A DNA stretch of 14,224 nt, taken from contig JABYQS010000751.1 in assembly GCA_022592435.1 (NCBI GenBank), positions 1 through 14,224 of the forward strand, in the 5' to 3' direction. Position numbers and translations under genes: made by a program. Shown here one piece after another: positions 1-8,156 of this stretch; position 1 is the stretch's first letter, and each line of letters opens with the position of its first letter. This DNA comes from Cerioporus squamosus. Lineage: Eukaryota; Basidiomycota; Agaricomycetes; Polyporales; Polyporaceae. The notes below the pieces were generated by a model, which was not told the origin of the DNA, made no database searches, and saw nothing but the letters and a program-made list of their open reading frames with translations.

Positions 1-84
1 GCAGGGGTCAAATCATCCGTGGGACCACCTCCACCGCCCTCGTAACAAACAGACGCAACAGACTCAGCAGAGTGATGGGATGAC

Positions 85-765
85 TTACTTGATTGAGGCC
101 GAGTCTGCGACGCTCGGAAAACTCGTTGACCTCGCCGTCGATGGCGGACGATCCTTCCCCTTCCCTCGCTCGCCCTGCGGCAGCGAGACATGCACTTCCC
201 GGGAGCTGATGGCTGAACTCACGCCGGTGAAGCGCCCTGTTCCTGTTGTGGGGACGGTCGAGGCGGAGGGGGGAGCCATCCTGCGCATTCGGTACGGGTT
301 ATCGTCCTGGTTCTGGGAGTCCGTCGAGGGGGGCGATTCGACGGGGCTGAGCGGGTATGGAGCGCGGTGGTATGGCTGGGAGGGGCCTGGGTCGGGACCG
401 ATGGGGCCGACGCGGTCGACGCTGTTGGGATCCCATGTCGGGGGCGGCGGGGTTATCGGGGAGGTCGCTGTGGGGGGAGGCCCGAAGGCGAAGACGTCGC
501 CGGCGTCGGACTCGTCGTCCTCGTCTTCCTCGTCGAGCGAGTAGTCGTACGTGTACTGGGGCTCGCGGTCGAAGTAGCCGGCGGTGCCGGGGCGGCCTGT
601 GCTGGGGCGGGCGGACGACGGCCTGCCTGCGCTGGACGTCGGGCGGAACGGCATGGAGAGAGGGGACGACGGTGGTGAGAGGGGGGAGGAGGGGGAAGAG
701 TCCGACGCAGTCCATTTGGAGTCCGCCTTCCTCCCAGGCACATCACTGTACCTGAGCATCCGCAT
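85..765 (-). CDS. Hypothetical disordered Ser/Pro-rich protein, 5' part of gene
   Basis: An open frame of 226 codons starts at ATG 765 (a second in-frame ATG lies at 759). The product has no globular domain I recognise. Residues 20-65 are rich in Ser, Pro and Arg, including low-complexity SSPLSPPSSPLS. Around residues 70-92 there is an acidic run (SLDEEDEDDESDAGD), then Pro-rich sequence (FGPPPTATSPITPPPP), then basic/Ser-rich sequence to the end. This composition is typical of a long disordered N-terminus of a fungal membrane or signalling protein. The frame reaches TAA at 87-85, but a strong donor GTAAGT sits at 88-83, directly after codon 225 plus two bases, so the TAA is probably intronic. 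An acceptor at 40-39 would give a stop within about a dozen codons; another acceptor may lie beyond the left edge. The gene is therefore treated as partial at its 3' end. The plus-strand frames over this stretch are compositional shadows. Confidence 0.6.
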   Translation of the reverse strand: MRMLRYSDVPGRKADSKWTASDSSPSSPLSPPSSPLSMPFRPTSSAGRPSSARPSTGRPGTAGYFDREPQYTYDYSLDEEDEDDESDAGDVFAFGPPPTATSPITPPPPTWDPNSVDRVGPIGPDPGPSQPYHRAPYPLSPVESPPSTDSQNQDDNPYRMRRMAPPSASTVPTTGTGRFTGVSSAISSREVHVSLPQGERGKGKDRPPSTARSTSFPSVADSASIK

Positions 766-900
766 ATGGCAACTGCTTTAATGCCTGCGTCCCCAACTTA
801 TCGCGACGTAGTCCGCTATTTCTGCCCGTCGCTGCGAGCAGGAGCGACTCCCAGCCTCTGGCGAGCTGCTCTTCTGCCTCGCACGCCGACCGCGACGACG

Positions 901-992
901 GCAGCAGCCCCGAGCCCGCAGCAGCCCCGAGCCCGCAGCAGCCCCGAGCCCGCAGCAGCCCGAGCCCGCAGCAGCCCCGAGCCCGCAGCAGC
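901..992. repeat. 17-bp GC-rich minisatellite, about 5.5 copies
   Basis: The unit GCAGCAGCCCCGAGCCC is repeated at 901-917, 918-934, 935-951, 952-967, 968-984 and partly at 985-992. Copies are identical except the fourth, which has lost one C (16 bp). It lies about 140 bp upstream of the start of the minus-strand gene at 765, so it falls in that gene's presumed promoter or 5' leader. The 17-bp unit is not a multiple of three and no convincing coding frame crosses it. Confidence 0.9.
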
Positions 993-1059
993 TCTCACCA
1001 GCTCTCCTCTGGGCGTGTGTCCTGATCCCACCGCCGGCGCCACGCATCCGTGAGCAGTG

Positions 1060-1340
1060 CCGTTCCTGGCGCTCGCCTGCGCTGGCCGTCTTCGCTGCTC
1101 TTGTGCGTCCACCAGCTGCGTCCACCTGTGCCTGAGCTTTCCTCTCTCGAGCCGGCCTCGTTCTCGTCTGCTCTTGCTCTTCTGGCCTGCAATCGGTCGT
1201 CCCTCGCACAGCTCCTTCCCGCCAGTTCGCTCTTCGCTGCCTGTCCCTCCCGCCCACGCCCTTCCCTCGTTCCTCGCCGCCAGCCACGAGCACAGTGCAC
1301 ACATCCCCGCACCGCACCGGGAAGCCTAGCACGAGTCGTA
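1060..1340 (+). promoter_or_regulatory. Pyrimidine-rich block, possible plus-strand promoter/leader
   Basis: The plus strand from about 1060 to 1300 is strongly enriched in C and T with repeated CTC/TTC runs (for example around 1140-1185 and 1200-1280). In basidiomycetes such CT-rich tracts commonly precede transcription starts. A short ATG-donor arrangement follows (ATG 1357, GTAAGC 1366), but no recognisable product follows, so the call is compositional only. It could equally be simple low-complexity DNA between the divergent minus-strand gene and the repeats. Confidence 0.25.
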
Positions 1341-1993
1341 GCGCGTAGTCAGTCGAATGCATGTCGTAAGCACCCGAATTCAACTTTTCCCCCAACTTGC
1401 TGTGCACTCCGTTCGGCGCGCATCCAGGCTCGGACGCGGACGGCCGCCTCGCGTGCTCGCAGTGCGTCCACACAGACTCGCTAAGTCTCTTTCCTCTCGA
1501 CTTCCCCCGCTCTGCACGCCCCGCCGGAACGCGTCGCACAACGCGTCCAAGTGTCACCAGACGTGCTAAGCACAATGCTGACTCTCGTCTCTCGCCAGCT
1601 CAAGTCGTTCCCGACGACCACGAGTCTGCCACCTCGCTCACGACGCGTCGTGCCAGGTCGTGCCACCGCACAGGCACTATCCCGACTGCGACCGCCGTGC
1701 ATGGCAACAGACTGCCTCGGCGACGTGTCTGCCGGCTTCCACCAGACCTCCACGAACACCCGAAACGCGATAGACCGCGCGCCGAACCCTTGTGCGTCCG
1801 CTGCGACGCCATCTCTCCCGCCAACCCCACGGAATCGCTTCTAATGGCCGCGCATACAGTCGCACACGTGCGCGACACGGCCCGTTCGCTGGCTGCCGGC
1901 CAGACGAACCAGAATTTCGAGGTTTCGTCTGAAACGGCCAAGGGTATGTCCCGCTACCCTCGCTTTACCGCGTGTTCGCTCACGATTTCGCAG
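1341..1993 (+). other. Unassigned stretch with intron-like signals
   Basis: No gene is recognised here. The clearest signal is a canonical-looking intron at 1944-1993 (GTATGT donor, CTCAC branch-like sequence near 1978, TTTCGCAG-type acceptor, 50 nt). A second possible acceptor with an upstream CTGAC branch-like sequence lies near 1596. Plus-strand frames across the region are long but look compositional, being rich in Arg, Pro, Ser and Thr with no motif. It may be part of a non-coding transcript or a decayed gene entering the repeat array. Confidence 0.2.
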
Positions 1994-2434
1994 TTTCCTC
2001 GCTCAGAACCGCCGCACTCGGGTCCAAATACGACCCACGGCCCGCCCGTGACCTCCCCGCGACACGCTGACTCCGTTTCGCGCCGATCCGGGGAGGTCCA
2101 AACTCGCGCCAAAGTCGCCTTTTCATGGCGTACCCCGACCCGACCTGGACTTTCCGCTCGCCCCTCTCTCGCCCCGCCCCCTCGACGACCTACAACGTTA
2201 CATACAGGACTAGACGATCCCCTTTGCACGTCTGACAAGGGCGCCACGGGCGCCATCGATCTTGCCCGACGACCTCCTTCTCTCGGCCGACCCCGCGCAC
2301 GCGAACCTCGGTATCTCGGGCAACACCGGCCCAATCGCGGTCGAACCGCGTGTGTTAGCCACCACTGAACACTCCGCATCGAACCAGTCCCTTCTCACCG
2401 CGATCCGGGCGGGTCGAGAAATCGCTCTTGCGCG

Positions 2435-2578
2435 CGATTTCATTGCATTCTCGCCTGCCCGGCAGATCTCGCGGACTCTCCCGCACGTCCCTCGACTCCG
2501 CCCGGCCGGCGAACGCCTCCAGAGCGTTTCGATAGTCCTCAAGACCATGTACGACTGTGCGCCGCGCCTCTCGGACGA
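2435..2578. repeat. 144-bp block, copy 1 (identical to 2761-2904)
   Basis: Bases 2435-2578 match 2761-2904 with no differences at an offset of exactly 326 bp, while the sequence immediately before (the hairpin loop) and after both blocks differs at many positions. The block contains short open frames on the minus strand, but none continues across the unit boundary in one frame. Such an island of identity inside a diverged tandem repeat suggests local gene conversion or a recent partial duplication. Confidence 0.9.
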
Positions 2579-2743
2579 GTCCCCAAGTCTCGTCGTCGTC
2601 GTGGCCAGCCGCCAACCCCGCACACTGGAACCGCCATATCTGCCCCCCATTTCCATCAGATCGCCACAAAACCGGGTGTCCCAGCCAACGCTGAACAACT
2701 CGCATCGAGGCAGCCCCGTCTCGCATCGATCTGGGCTGGTCGA

Positions 2744-2767
2744 GAAATCGCTCGCAAGAGCGATTTC
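2744..2767. repeat. Hairpin in repeat unit U2 (10-bp arms, GCAA loop)
   Basis: The arms GAAATCGCTC (2744-2753) and GAGCGATTTC (2758-2767) are perfectly complementary around a 4-base loop GCAA, which has GNRA form. The same position in U1 has GAAATCGC 2418-2425 with GCGATTTC 2434-2441, and in U3 AAAGTCGC 3073-3080 with GCGACTTT 3088-3095. In U3 two base pairs are changed on both sides, so pairing is kept while sequence changes. In U0 the equivalent place (2107-2130) lacks this exact hairpin but can form a weaker one. Confidence 0.75.
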
Positions 2768-2904
2768 ATTGCATTCTCGCCTGCCCGGCAGATCTCGCGG
2801 ACTCTCCCGCACGTCCCTCGACTCCGCCCGGCCGGCGAACGCCTCCAGAGCGTTTCGATAGTCCTCAAGACCATGTACGACTGTGCGCCGCGCCTCTCGG
2901 ACGA
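2761..2904. repeat. 144-bp block, copy 2 (identical to 2435-2578)
   Basis: This is the second member of the identical pair in unit U2. The flanking right-hand sequence (from 2905) is similar to but clearly diverged from the sequence after copy 1 (from 2579), so the end of identity is sharp. Confidence 0.9.
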
Positions 2905-3235
2905 CTTCTCAAATCTCGTCATCGCCGCGGCCGGCTGCCTGCCCGGTAGGTGCGTGTATCGGCCACATCTCCCCCATACCTGGTCCGATTCTGACGAAAC
3001 AGGTCTCTCCAGACAGTGCGAGCATGCACGCATCCATCGCGCATGGTTTCGCACGGATCCGGCGCCGTCGCAAAAGTCGCCTCCATCGCGACTTTATGGC
3101 AGCCCGGACTCGCGACCGCTCTCCCGGCCGGTACACGTCCCCGACAGGCTCTGGATCACCTCCCACGACGTCCACGGTTGGAAAGGCCACGTATGACCCG
3201 CTCTACGCCTCCTCAATTCGAGTTTTCAAAATCCA

Positions 3236-4035
3236 CCTCGTCGGCCGGCCCCGCCGTCCGGTAAGAACTCAACTCGCGATCCGGGCATCGCTGGCCGGGC
3301 CACGGCATCTCAAAAAAGTGCAAGTACTGGGACAGCACACCTCGCGTGTCTGCGGCCGCAAGACGGCAACAGAATTGGACAGAGGGAGAGCTCGTGTAGG
3401 GCGGGCCGCGGGCAGGAGGCCAAATCGCCGTATCTCGACGACGCGGCGGGTCCCCGGCGCGCAGCGAGCTGGCATCACAGACAGCGATGCCTGCCGAGTA
3501 TGGGTACGCGGCCCGTCGCGTGCGGGATGCGTCGGGCGGGCGATTCGAGCCCCCAGGTGCGTCCAGATCCGCCCGATCGGCCGTACCTCTCTCTCGCTGA
3601 CAGCAATCCCACAGCGACAGCGCGGGCACGCCATCGGAGCCCTTAGAACGGTTCTCACAGCCGTGCCGGGCGTGCTCACTAGCTCGGAGCACGGCAGGCA
3701 CGTCGTTGTTCGCGGCGCGAACACCTTGGACACTCGAGTCCCGGACCGGATGGCGGGACAGCGCCAACGCCCCGACTCGTGGGCTCTCCCCGCGAATAGC
3801 ACGGTACGCGGACGTGCAGCGCAGCAACGAGCGCAACAACGAGCACGCACGCACGGCGGACGATAGACATCGGGCGGGCGCTGGACACACAGACCCGGGG
3901 CGCACCGCAGGAAGACGGTGTGCCCTGGACCTCTGGGACGCAGCGTGAGCCGCGTTCTGCGTGCACGGGAAGACGGCGCACGCAAACGAGTCTCGAGGAC
4001 GCGGGAGACGTGCGGGACGGACACGCCGGCCGACT
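3236..4035. other. GC-rich stretch without recognised gene
   Basis: Both strands have long open frames here because stop codons are rare in this GC-rich sequence, but the translations are rich in Arg, Ala, Gly and Pro and show no family motif. A GTAAGA donor-like site near 3262 and a GTGCGT site near 3564 occur on the plus strand without a convincing exon chain. I see no repeat beyond a weak echo of the CGCGATCCGGGC word at 3276. Confidence 0.4.
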
Positions 4036-5746
4036 ATATCTTAACCGTAAGTATGGCGGTGTAAGTGGTCTTCGCAAGTCAGTTACCGCGAATATATCTC
4101 GTTTGCTGGATTGCATGCGCGTGCTGGAGTGGGCTGACGGGGTCGAATGTTGCGGCGGACTCGAGAGCGGGCGGGCGGGCGGCGGATAGTGTCGCAGGTC
4201 TTCGGCAGGGGCACCAGAGAGGGCGCCGCCAGCGTACTGCACGCCGGATACACCGGGAAGGCTTGGGCCTCCCCGGTGCCGTTGCAACTGTCGAGAAGTT
4301 CGCGCAGTGAGTAAGCGGTCTCGTGTGTGGTACTCGACCGGGAGATGACGACTTACCCGGGGAGTCGCGAATGCAGTGCAAGCAAGGTAACAGCAGTAGC
4401 TGCAGTCAGCATTCGAGGCGTGCAGAAGAATGACGACGCGCCTTGTGAGTTGCAGATCGGAGTCGGCTCTACTTGGGGACGCGGTCAAGCACAAGAAGAC
4501 CAGCTGACTGTCCCGCGTGTAGGGCACATGCCCTCGCGCACGGCGTGTCCGAGTCGATAATCTTGAAGCACCACGAAAGGAAACCGAGCTCGACCTGCAA
4601 ATAAGAAGGCGGACTCAACAGCAGCCTGTCGCAGAGCCGAAGGAGGGACATGGCACTCACCAGAAGGTCTGCGAAAGTATCTTCAAGTCGCCGCCGTGAG
4701 CGGCTGCCCGACCTGTGGAACGATCGCGAGCAAGTCAGTACGACTTCCGAGGAGTAAAGAAGAGTTCGTACCGCGCGCCGGGTGAGTCGCTCGAGTCCTG
4801 AGGACTTCGAAAGCACAGGCCTAGATGGGTCGACGATCAAGTGAGTATCTATCGAGGCTACGAAGCACGACAGCAGTTCGTGCCTGGCGTTGCTCGTGGG
4901 CCCGCGGTTCCTGCGCGTGAACGGAAGGGTCTCCCGTCACGGAGGAGTGTTCAGGACGACCTTTGAGCACTGTTGTGCCCGAGAAGAGAGGGGGACGATG
5001 TCGGAGTGCTACAGGACTATCAGCGAGCGTCCCATGTAGCTACAGTTCATGTACGGACCTTGCGACGAATACAACATCTTCTACTTGACCTGGAATCGAA
5101 GACTCGGACGTCAGCACCAATCCGGTCCTAGATAGACCTCGAGGGGACTTACTTGTGAAGAACGAACGTTGAACTAGATCGGAACATTAGTTAGAGGTTG
5201 CGCAACCGAGCAGCTTGTCTAGACGTACCTGTGCTAGTGAAATCATCGCAAACAGATGCCTTCCCAGCAGTGTCTGGAGCGGACATATGTTAGTGCGGTC
5301 ATGGAGCTCTGAGTCCAAGTAATTCTTACCTTGCGCCTATACGCGAGACACGGGAGTCGATGAAAATGGCGGCGGCGGACGGTTACCTGACGGAGAGACA
5401 TCCGCGTCAGCATTGGAAGGTTCCGGGTGGATGCGAACGTAAGTACATACCTTCGCCGAAGCGGCCCGCCTTGCGTCCGGAGTTCGAGACTGAGTGCATG
5501 CCGTCAGACCACAGCACCTGGGTATAAGTCGAACCTGTAGAAGGAGAGCTACGTGTCTGTGAAGGGATTCGAAGCGAACGTGATGAGCTATTGAGTAAGA
5601 CGATAACGAGAATAAGGTGTAGTACTGACCGGGCAGAGTATCGGCATGGTGTGCCCGAGATGACCATCGACCATCGAGCTATGCCTGATAGAATAACGAA
5701 GGGTAAGTGCAAGTAAGACACGATGCGGGAGCGCTATCGGACGTAC
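4036..5746 (-). other. Minus-strand multi-intron transcription unit, unassigned
   Basis: The minus strand carries a chain of fungal-type introns: 5685-5746, 5588-5629, 5387-5450, 5274-5329, 5174-5228, 5090-5152, 4713-4771, 4595-4660 and 4288-4356 (42-69 nt). Several have good branch points, such as CACTAAC in 5274-5329, CTAAC/CTAAT in 5174-5228 and GCTGAC in 5090-5152. A further weaker one lies near 4036-4085. The inferred exons are often tiny (21, 45, 55 and 57 nt). Joining them all does not give one continuous reading frame; a stop appears at 5337. The density of donor-branch-acceptor triplets on one strand is far above what I would expect from chance. I recognise no protein family. It may be a decayed gene, two short genes, or a spliced non-coding RNA. 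Confidence 0.45.
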
Positions 5747-5966
5747 CCAATGTCGAGAGCAGCCATGTGCATGCCTGGACGAGGTCCTGCAAAGTGAGGA
5801 TCATCAGAAGTATCCTGAGCTCGAGCATGCGGGGAAGACTCGAAGTCGGACTTGACAGCATAGCAGAGAGTGTACAGACTGTGTGTTGCAACGAAGGAAG
5901 TGTCTGGATGGACGTGAGGGCGAGGAGGGGCAATTGTATGGGCACATCGATGAGAGAAGGAAGCAT
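5337..5966 (-). CDS. Hypothetical spliced small protein, 153 aa (tentative)
   Basis: Using the introns 5685-5746, 5588-5629 and 5387-5450, a continuous frame runs from ATG 5966 through exons 5966-5747, 5684-5630, 5587-5451 and 5386-5337 to TAG. The phases are compatible at all three junctions. The product starts with a Leu/Ser/Pro-rich hydrophobic stretch (LPSLIDVPIQLPLLALTS), then more Leu-rich sequence, and ends with a polar part including DGMHSVSNSGRKAGRFGE and a short Pro run. I do not recognise it. A TATA box and CT-rich leader lie 100-200 bp upstream on the same strand. The weak points are unremarkable codon content, another strong intron (5274-5329) beginning 7 bases after the stop, and no known homologue that I can name. 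Confidence 0.25.
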
Positions 5967-6087
5967 AGAGGAGACGAGCACTATAGAGAGTAACGGAGGA
6001 TGTAAGAGACAGTATGCAAGTACAGTGATGCAAATCGAGCAGCTAAAGGTATAAGTAGGAACATAAGCATAGCGTCAGGGACTAGAA

Positions 6088-6181
6088 CAATGGGAAGGGG
6101 GGAGGGGAAGTGGGGACATGGGTCGAGCAGGGGGGACGCGCGACTCGGGGGTCCTCGACCTCGAGCTGCGGGGTTCTTATA
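6088..6181 (-). promoter_or_regulatory. TATA box and CT-rich leader, minus strand
   Basis: Read on the minus strand, GAGTATAAGAA gives a TATAAG box at 6181-6176. About 40-90 bases downstream lies a strongly pyrimidine-rich tract (6135-6088; seen on the plus strand as runs such as GGGAAGGGGGGAGGGGAAG). This order is typical of a basidiomycete core promoter and points into the minus-strand intron-rich unit below 6000. No plus-strand gene begins here. Confidence 0.5.
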
Positions 6182-6214
6182 CTCAAGGAGAATTGCATTT
6201 CGCGTTCCGACAGT

Positions 6215-6274
6215 CACGTTCAGCCAACCTTATTTTGTTGAACGCCTTCAACAAGATAAGGTTGAGCGAACGTG
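6215..6274. repeat. Inverted repeat, 28-base arms, 4-base loop
   Basis: The left arm 6215-6242 and right arm 6247-6274 are near-perfect reverse complements with CGCC as the loop. Differences are one mismatch or wobble (TTATTTTG against CAAGATAA) and a pair of offset one-base indels. The outer ends are CACGTTC and GAACGTG. The element lies just upstream of the minus-strand TATA box. Part of the right arm, GTTGAGCGAACG (6261-6272), recurs as a direct repeat at 6337-6348. It could be a cruciform-forming regulatory site, a hairpin RNA, or the remnant of a small inverted-repeat element. Confidence 0.85.
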
Positions 6275-6364
6275 ATCGCATGAACAACCATCCGGGATGG
6301 GGTCAGGGTGCTGGGGAGATGGGCGGGCAGAATCCTGTTGAGCGAACGGAGGAAGGACGCTAGA

Positions 6365-8055
6365 GAGTGCTAGCCGTGGCACAGAATTTCCGTGCAAGCG
6401 CCAGAAGCGTGATGGAGTGATTTTGGGCGCAGAGGATGTCGTACTTGCGGCGGACGAACCGGAGAGGATGATAGCTTGCTGCTAGCGAGCAAATAGAGTT
6501 GTTTCCCGCCTTCCGGGAGAATTTGAAGCGTTCAGGTATTTTGAGTACTGCATACCTAGCCTGCGTAACCATAACTAAGAGCTGAAGTGCTCTAGACTGC
6601 CCTCGGTGCAAACAGGAGAGGTACAAGGGTCCAAACCCTGCGCAGAGTGCACCCGCGGATGCTCGCAAATGGAGTAGATACTGTGATACATTATATCAGT
6701 AATTCAGCCAGTTCGTGCAGCAAAAATACACTATTGCACCTTTGCAGTAATATCGTAGCGCCATGAGTGCGATCTTGTACTTGCTATGAGTGCAGAGAGG
6801 CGATGTTTGTCGGAAGAACGTCGAGCGGGGTCGTAGAGCGTTTAAGTTGCCATTTTCGGTTTACCTCACGTTTCGGGAAACCCGCATCGGTCCGCCAGCG
6901 TTCCCTCCACTCGTTCGTCTCGGACAGCGTCCAGAACTACACTATTTCCATCCCTGTTCTCTATAGCTACGTCTTAAAGCTGTCTGCTTGGGTTCTCTGT
7001 CACATTACACTGCTTGGATTCTATGCAGAGCAAGTTCGCCTTGCCTTGCACTTGCCATCACCACTAATCAGGTATCTGAACGCAACTCCAGCACTTCAGT
7101 CAATTCACTCTGCTAGTCGCAATATTCTATAACATGTCTATTGTGTCCTCAGACTGCACAGACTAGGATCCAACCGCCTTGAGATGCGTGCTGGTCTGAT
7201 TACTCCCGATCACCCCTTTTCCGGCGCGGCCTCTTCTGCTCTAGTACAGCCGGGAAGCCCGACCGTGTCTCCAGATGGCTGTGGGAAAGGGAAGTATTTG
7301 CAGCACCGCCCTGGCTATTTTTGATAGCTTCGCTAAAGAATTCTCTGCCGCTGATTCTGTCCCAGCCATCTTGAGAGTCAACAATTGCAGAGTGGCCACA
7401 GTGTATCCTTGTCGCCACCAGCATGTTTGTGCCCTTATGCTATAAAGATACTGCATGCTCTCTGAGGGTCAAAACGAGGCTAGTACTATATATCTTTGAA
7501 GGCATAGCGGCATGAGTTCCCTGATCTCGGCCGGATGGGTAGGACCCTGCAAGTGCTACATATTCTCATCTTCTCCCGGTTAGTCACCACTCCGCCCATT
7601 CTGATCGGCCTTCCCATGACTACAGACCCTCTCAGAATAATTTGTTGACTCTGCAGCCCAAGGATTCGAGTCAGCCAGGGGCCCTGGCAGGACAGTCTCA
7701 CTGTGACTGCAAGACTGTAGAGCTGACACTAACCTCAGTAGTATAGCTCTGTGGTGGGATGCTTCGGACGGCCAGGGTAAGTGCTCAGGGGAAGCATGCG
7801 CACAAGCGGACCGATCAGTTAATGTTCCACCGAGAAGATGTCGTGCTACGTCCAGCGCCCCGCCGCCGTGCATGTGTCCAGAAGCACACCGTATGATCTA
7901 TCGAGATGTCTAGCGAACATCGGTGTCAGGAGCTTTCTCACACGGTGCGGGCCTCTGAGTTCTGGCCACGTATCCGCTCACATTCTCAGGCAAAGGACAA
8001 ACTTGACTTTCCCTTGATTCGAACTTCTGATTACAACCAGACCATCTACCATACA
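6365..8055. other. AT-richer stretch without recognised gene
   Basis: Base composition drops visibly in GC compared with both sides. The longest frame, 6767-7132 on the plus strand (121 codons), has no motif that I recognise and no clear splice context. TATA-like words occur (for example near 7488 and 6691), but no leader, start and exon chain follows. No long terminal repeats, tRNA, or reverse transcriptase/transposase motif was seen. It may be an intergenic island or strongly decayed mobile DNA. Confidence 0.35.
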
Positions 8056-8156
8056 CTGCGCACTGCTAGCTCGACGTGTACCCCTTCTCTCTCGCCAGCT
8101 TGACTGCCTTCCGAATCCCTCCCCTCTCTGCAACCTCCCCAGCTCTCTTCATCCCA
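8056..8156 (+). promoter_or_regulatory. CT-rich leader before decayed MIF4G-like gene
   Basis: The plus strand is dense in C and T from about 8075 to 8156 (CCCCTTCTCTCTCG, CCCTCCCCTCTCTG), directly followed by ATG 8157 with context CCCA before it. The exon that follows ends in a canonical GTAAGT donor at 8295. This is the expected layout of a basidiomycete 5' leader, and it marks the probable ancestral start of the plus-strand pseudogene. Confidence 0.45.

Larger units (their letters stand above)
1935..3235. repeat. Tandem array of about four ~326-bp units
   Basis: Four diverged copies lie head to tail. The landmark GATCCG/GATCTG recurs at 2085, 2402, 2728 and 3056 (spacings 317, 326 and 328). 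Approximate units are U0 1935-2253, U1 2254-2579, U2 2580-2905 and U3 2906-3235. U1 and U2 align over most of their length; U3 and especially U0 are much more diverged. The period 326 is not a multiple of three, so successive copies are in different frames, which argues against a repeated protein domain in one exon. No terminal inverted repeats or transposon genes were seen, so this is described only as a tandem repeat. Confidence 0.75.

Noticed and set aside
80..755. Several overlapping plus-strand open frames opposite the left gene
   Set aside because: They are Gly/Arg-rich mirror frames of the minus-strand gene. That strand gives the natural Ser/Pro/acidic composition and a proper splice donor.
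1397..2368. A 323-codon plus-strand open frame
   Set aside because: It is long only because the DNA is GC-rich. It runs through a good intron (1944-1993) and into the tandem repeat, and it has no motif.
2210..3054. Minus-strand open frames repeating the same peptide in the tandem array
   Set aside because: The 326-bp period shifts the frame between units and no frame crosses units intact, so the repeated peptide follows from the repeated DNA.
3520..3565. GATTCGAGCCCCC resembling a tRNA T-arm
   Set aside because: The preceding 60 bases do not fold into the rest of a tRNA, and no acceptor complement was found.
6560..6670. tRNA-like TPsiC word (GGTCCAAACCC)
   Set aside because: No matching acceptor stem, D-arm or anticodon arm can be formed with the upstream sequence.
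6767..7132. 121-codon plus-strand frame as a gene
   Set aside because: No recognised motif, no leader or splice context, and it lies in the AT-richer island; kept only as part of the unassigned stretch.
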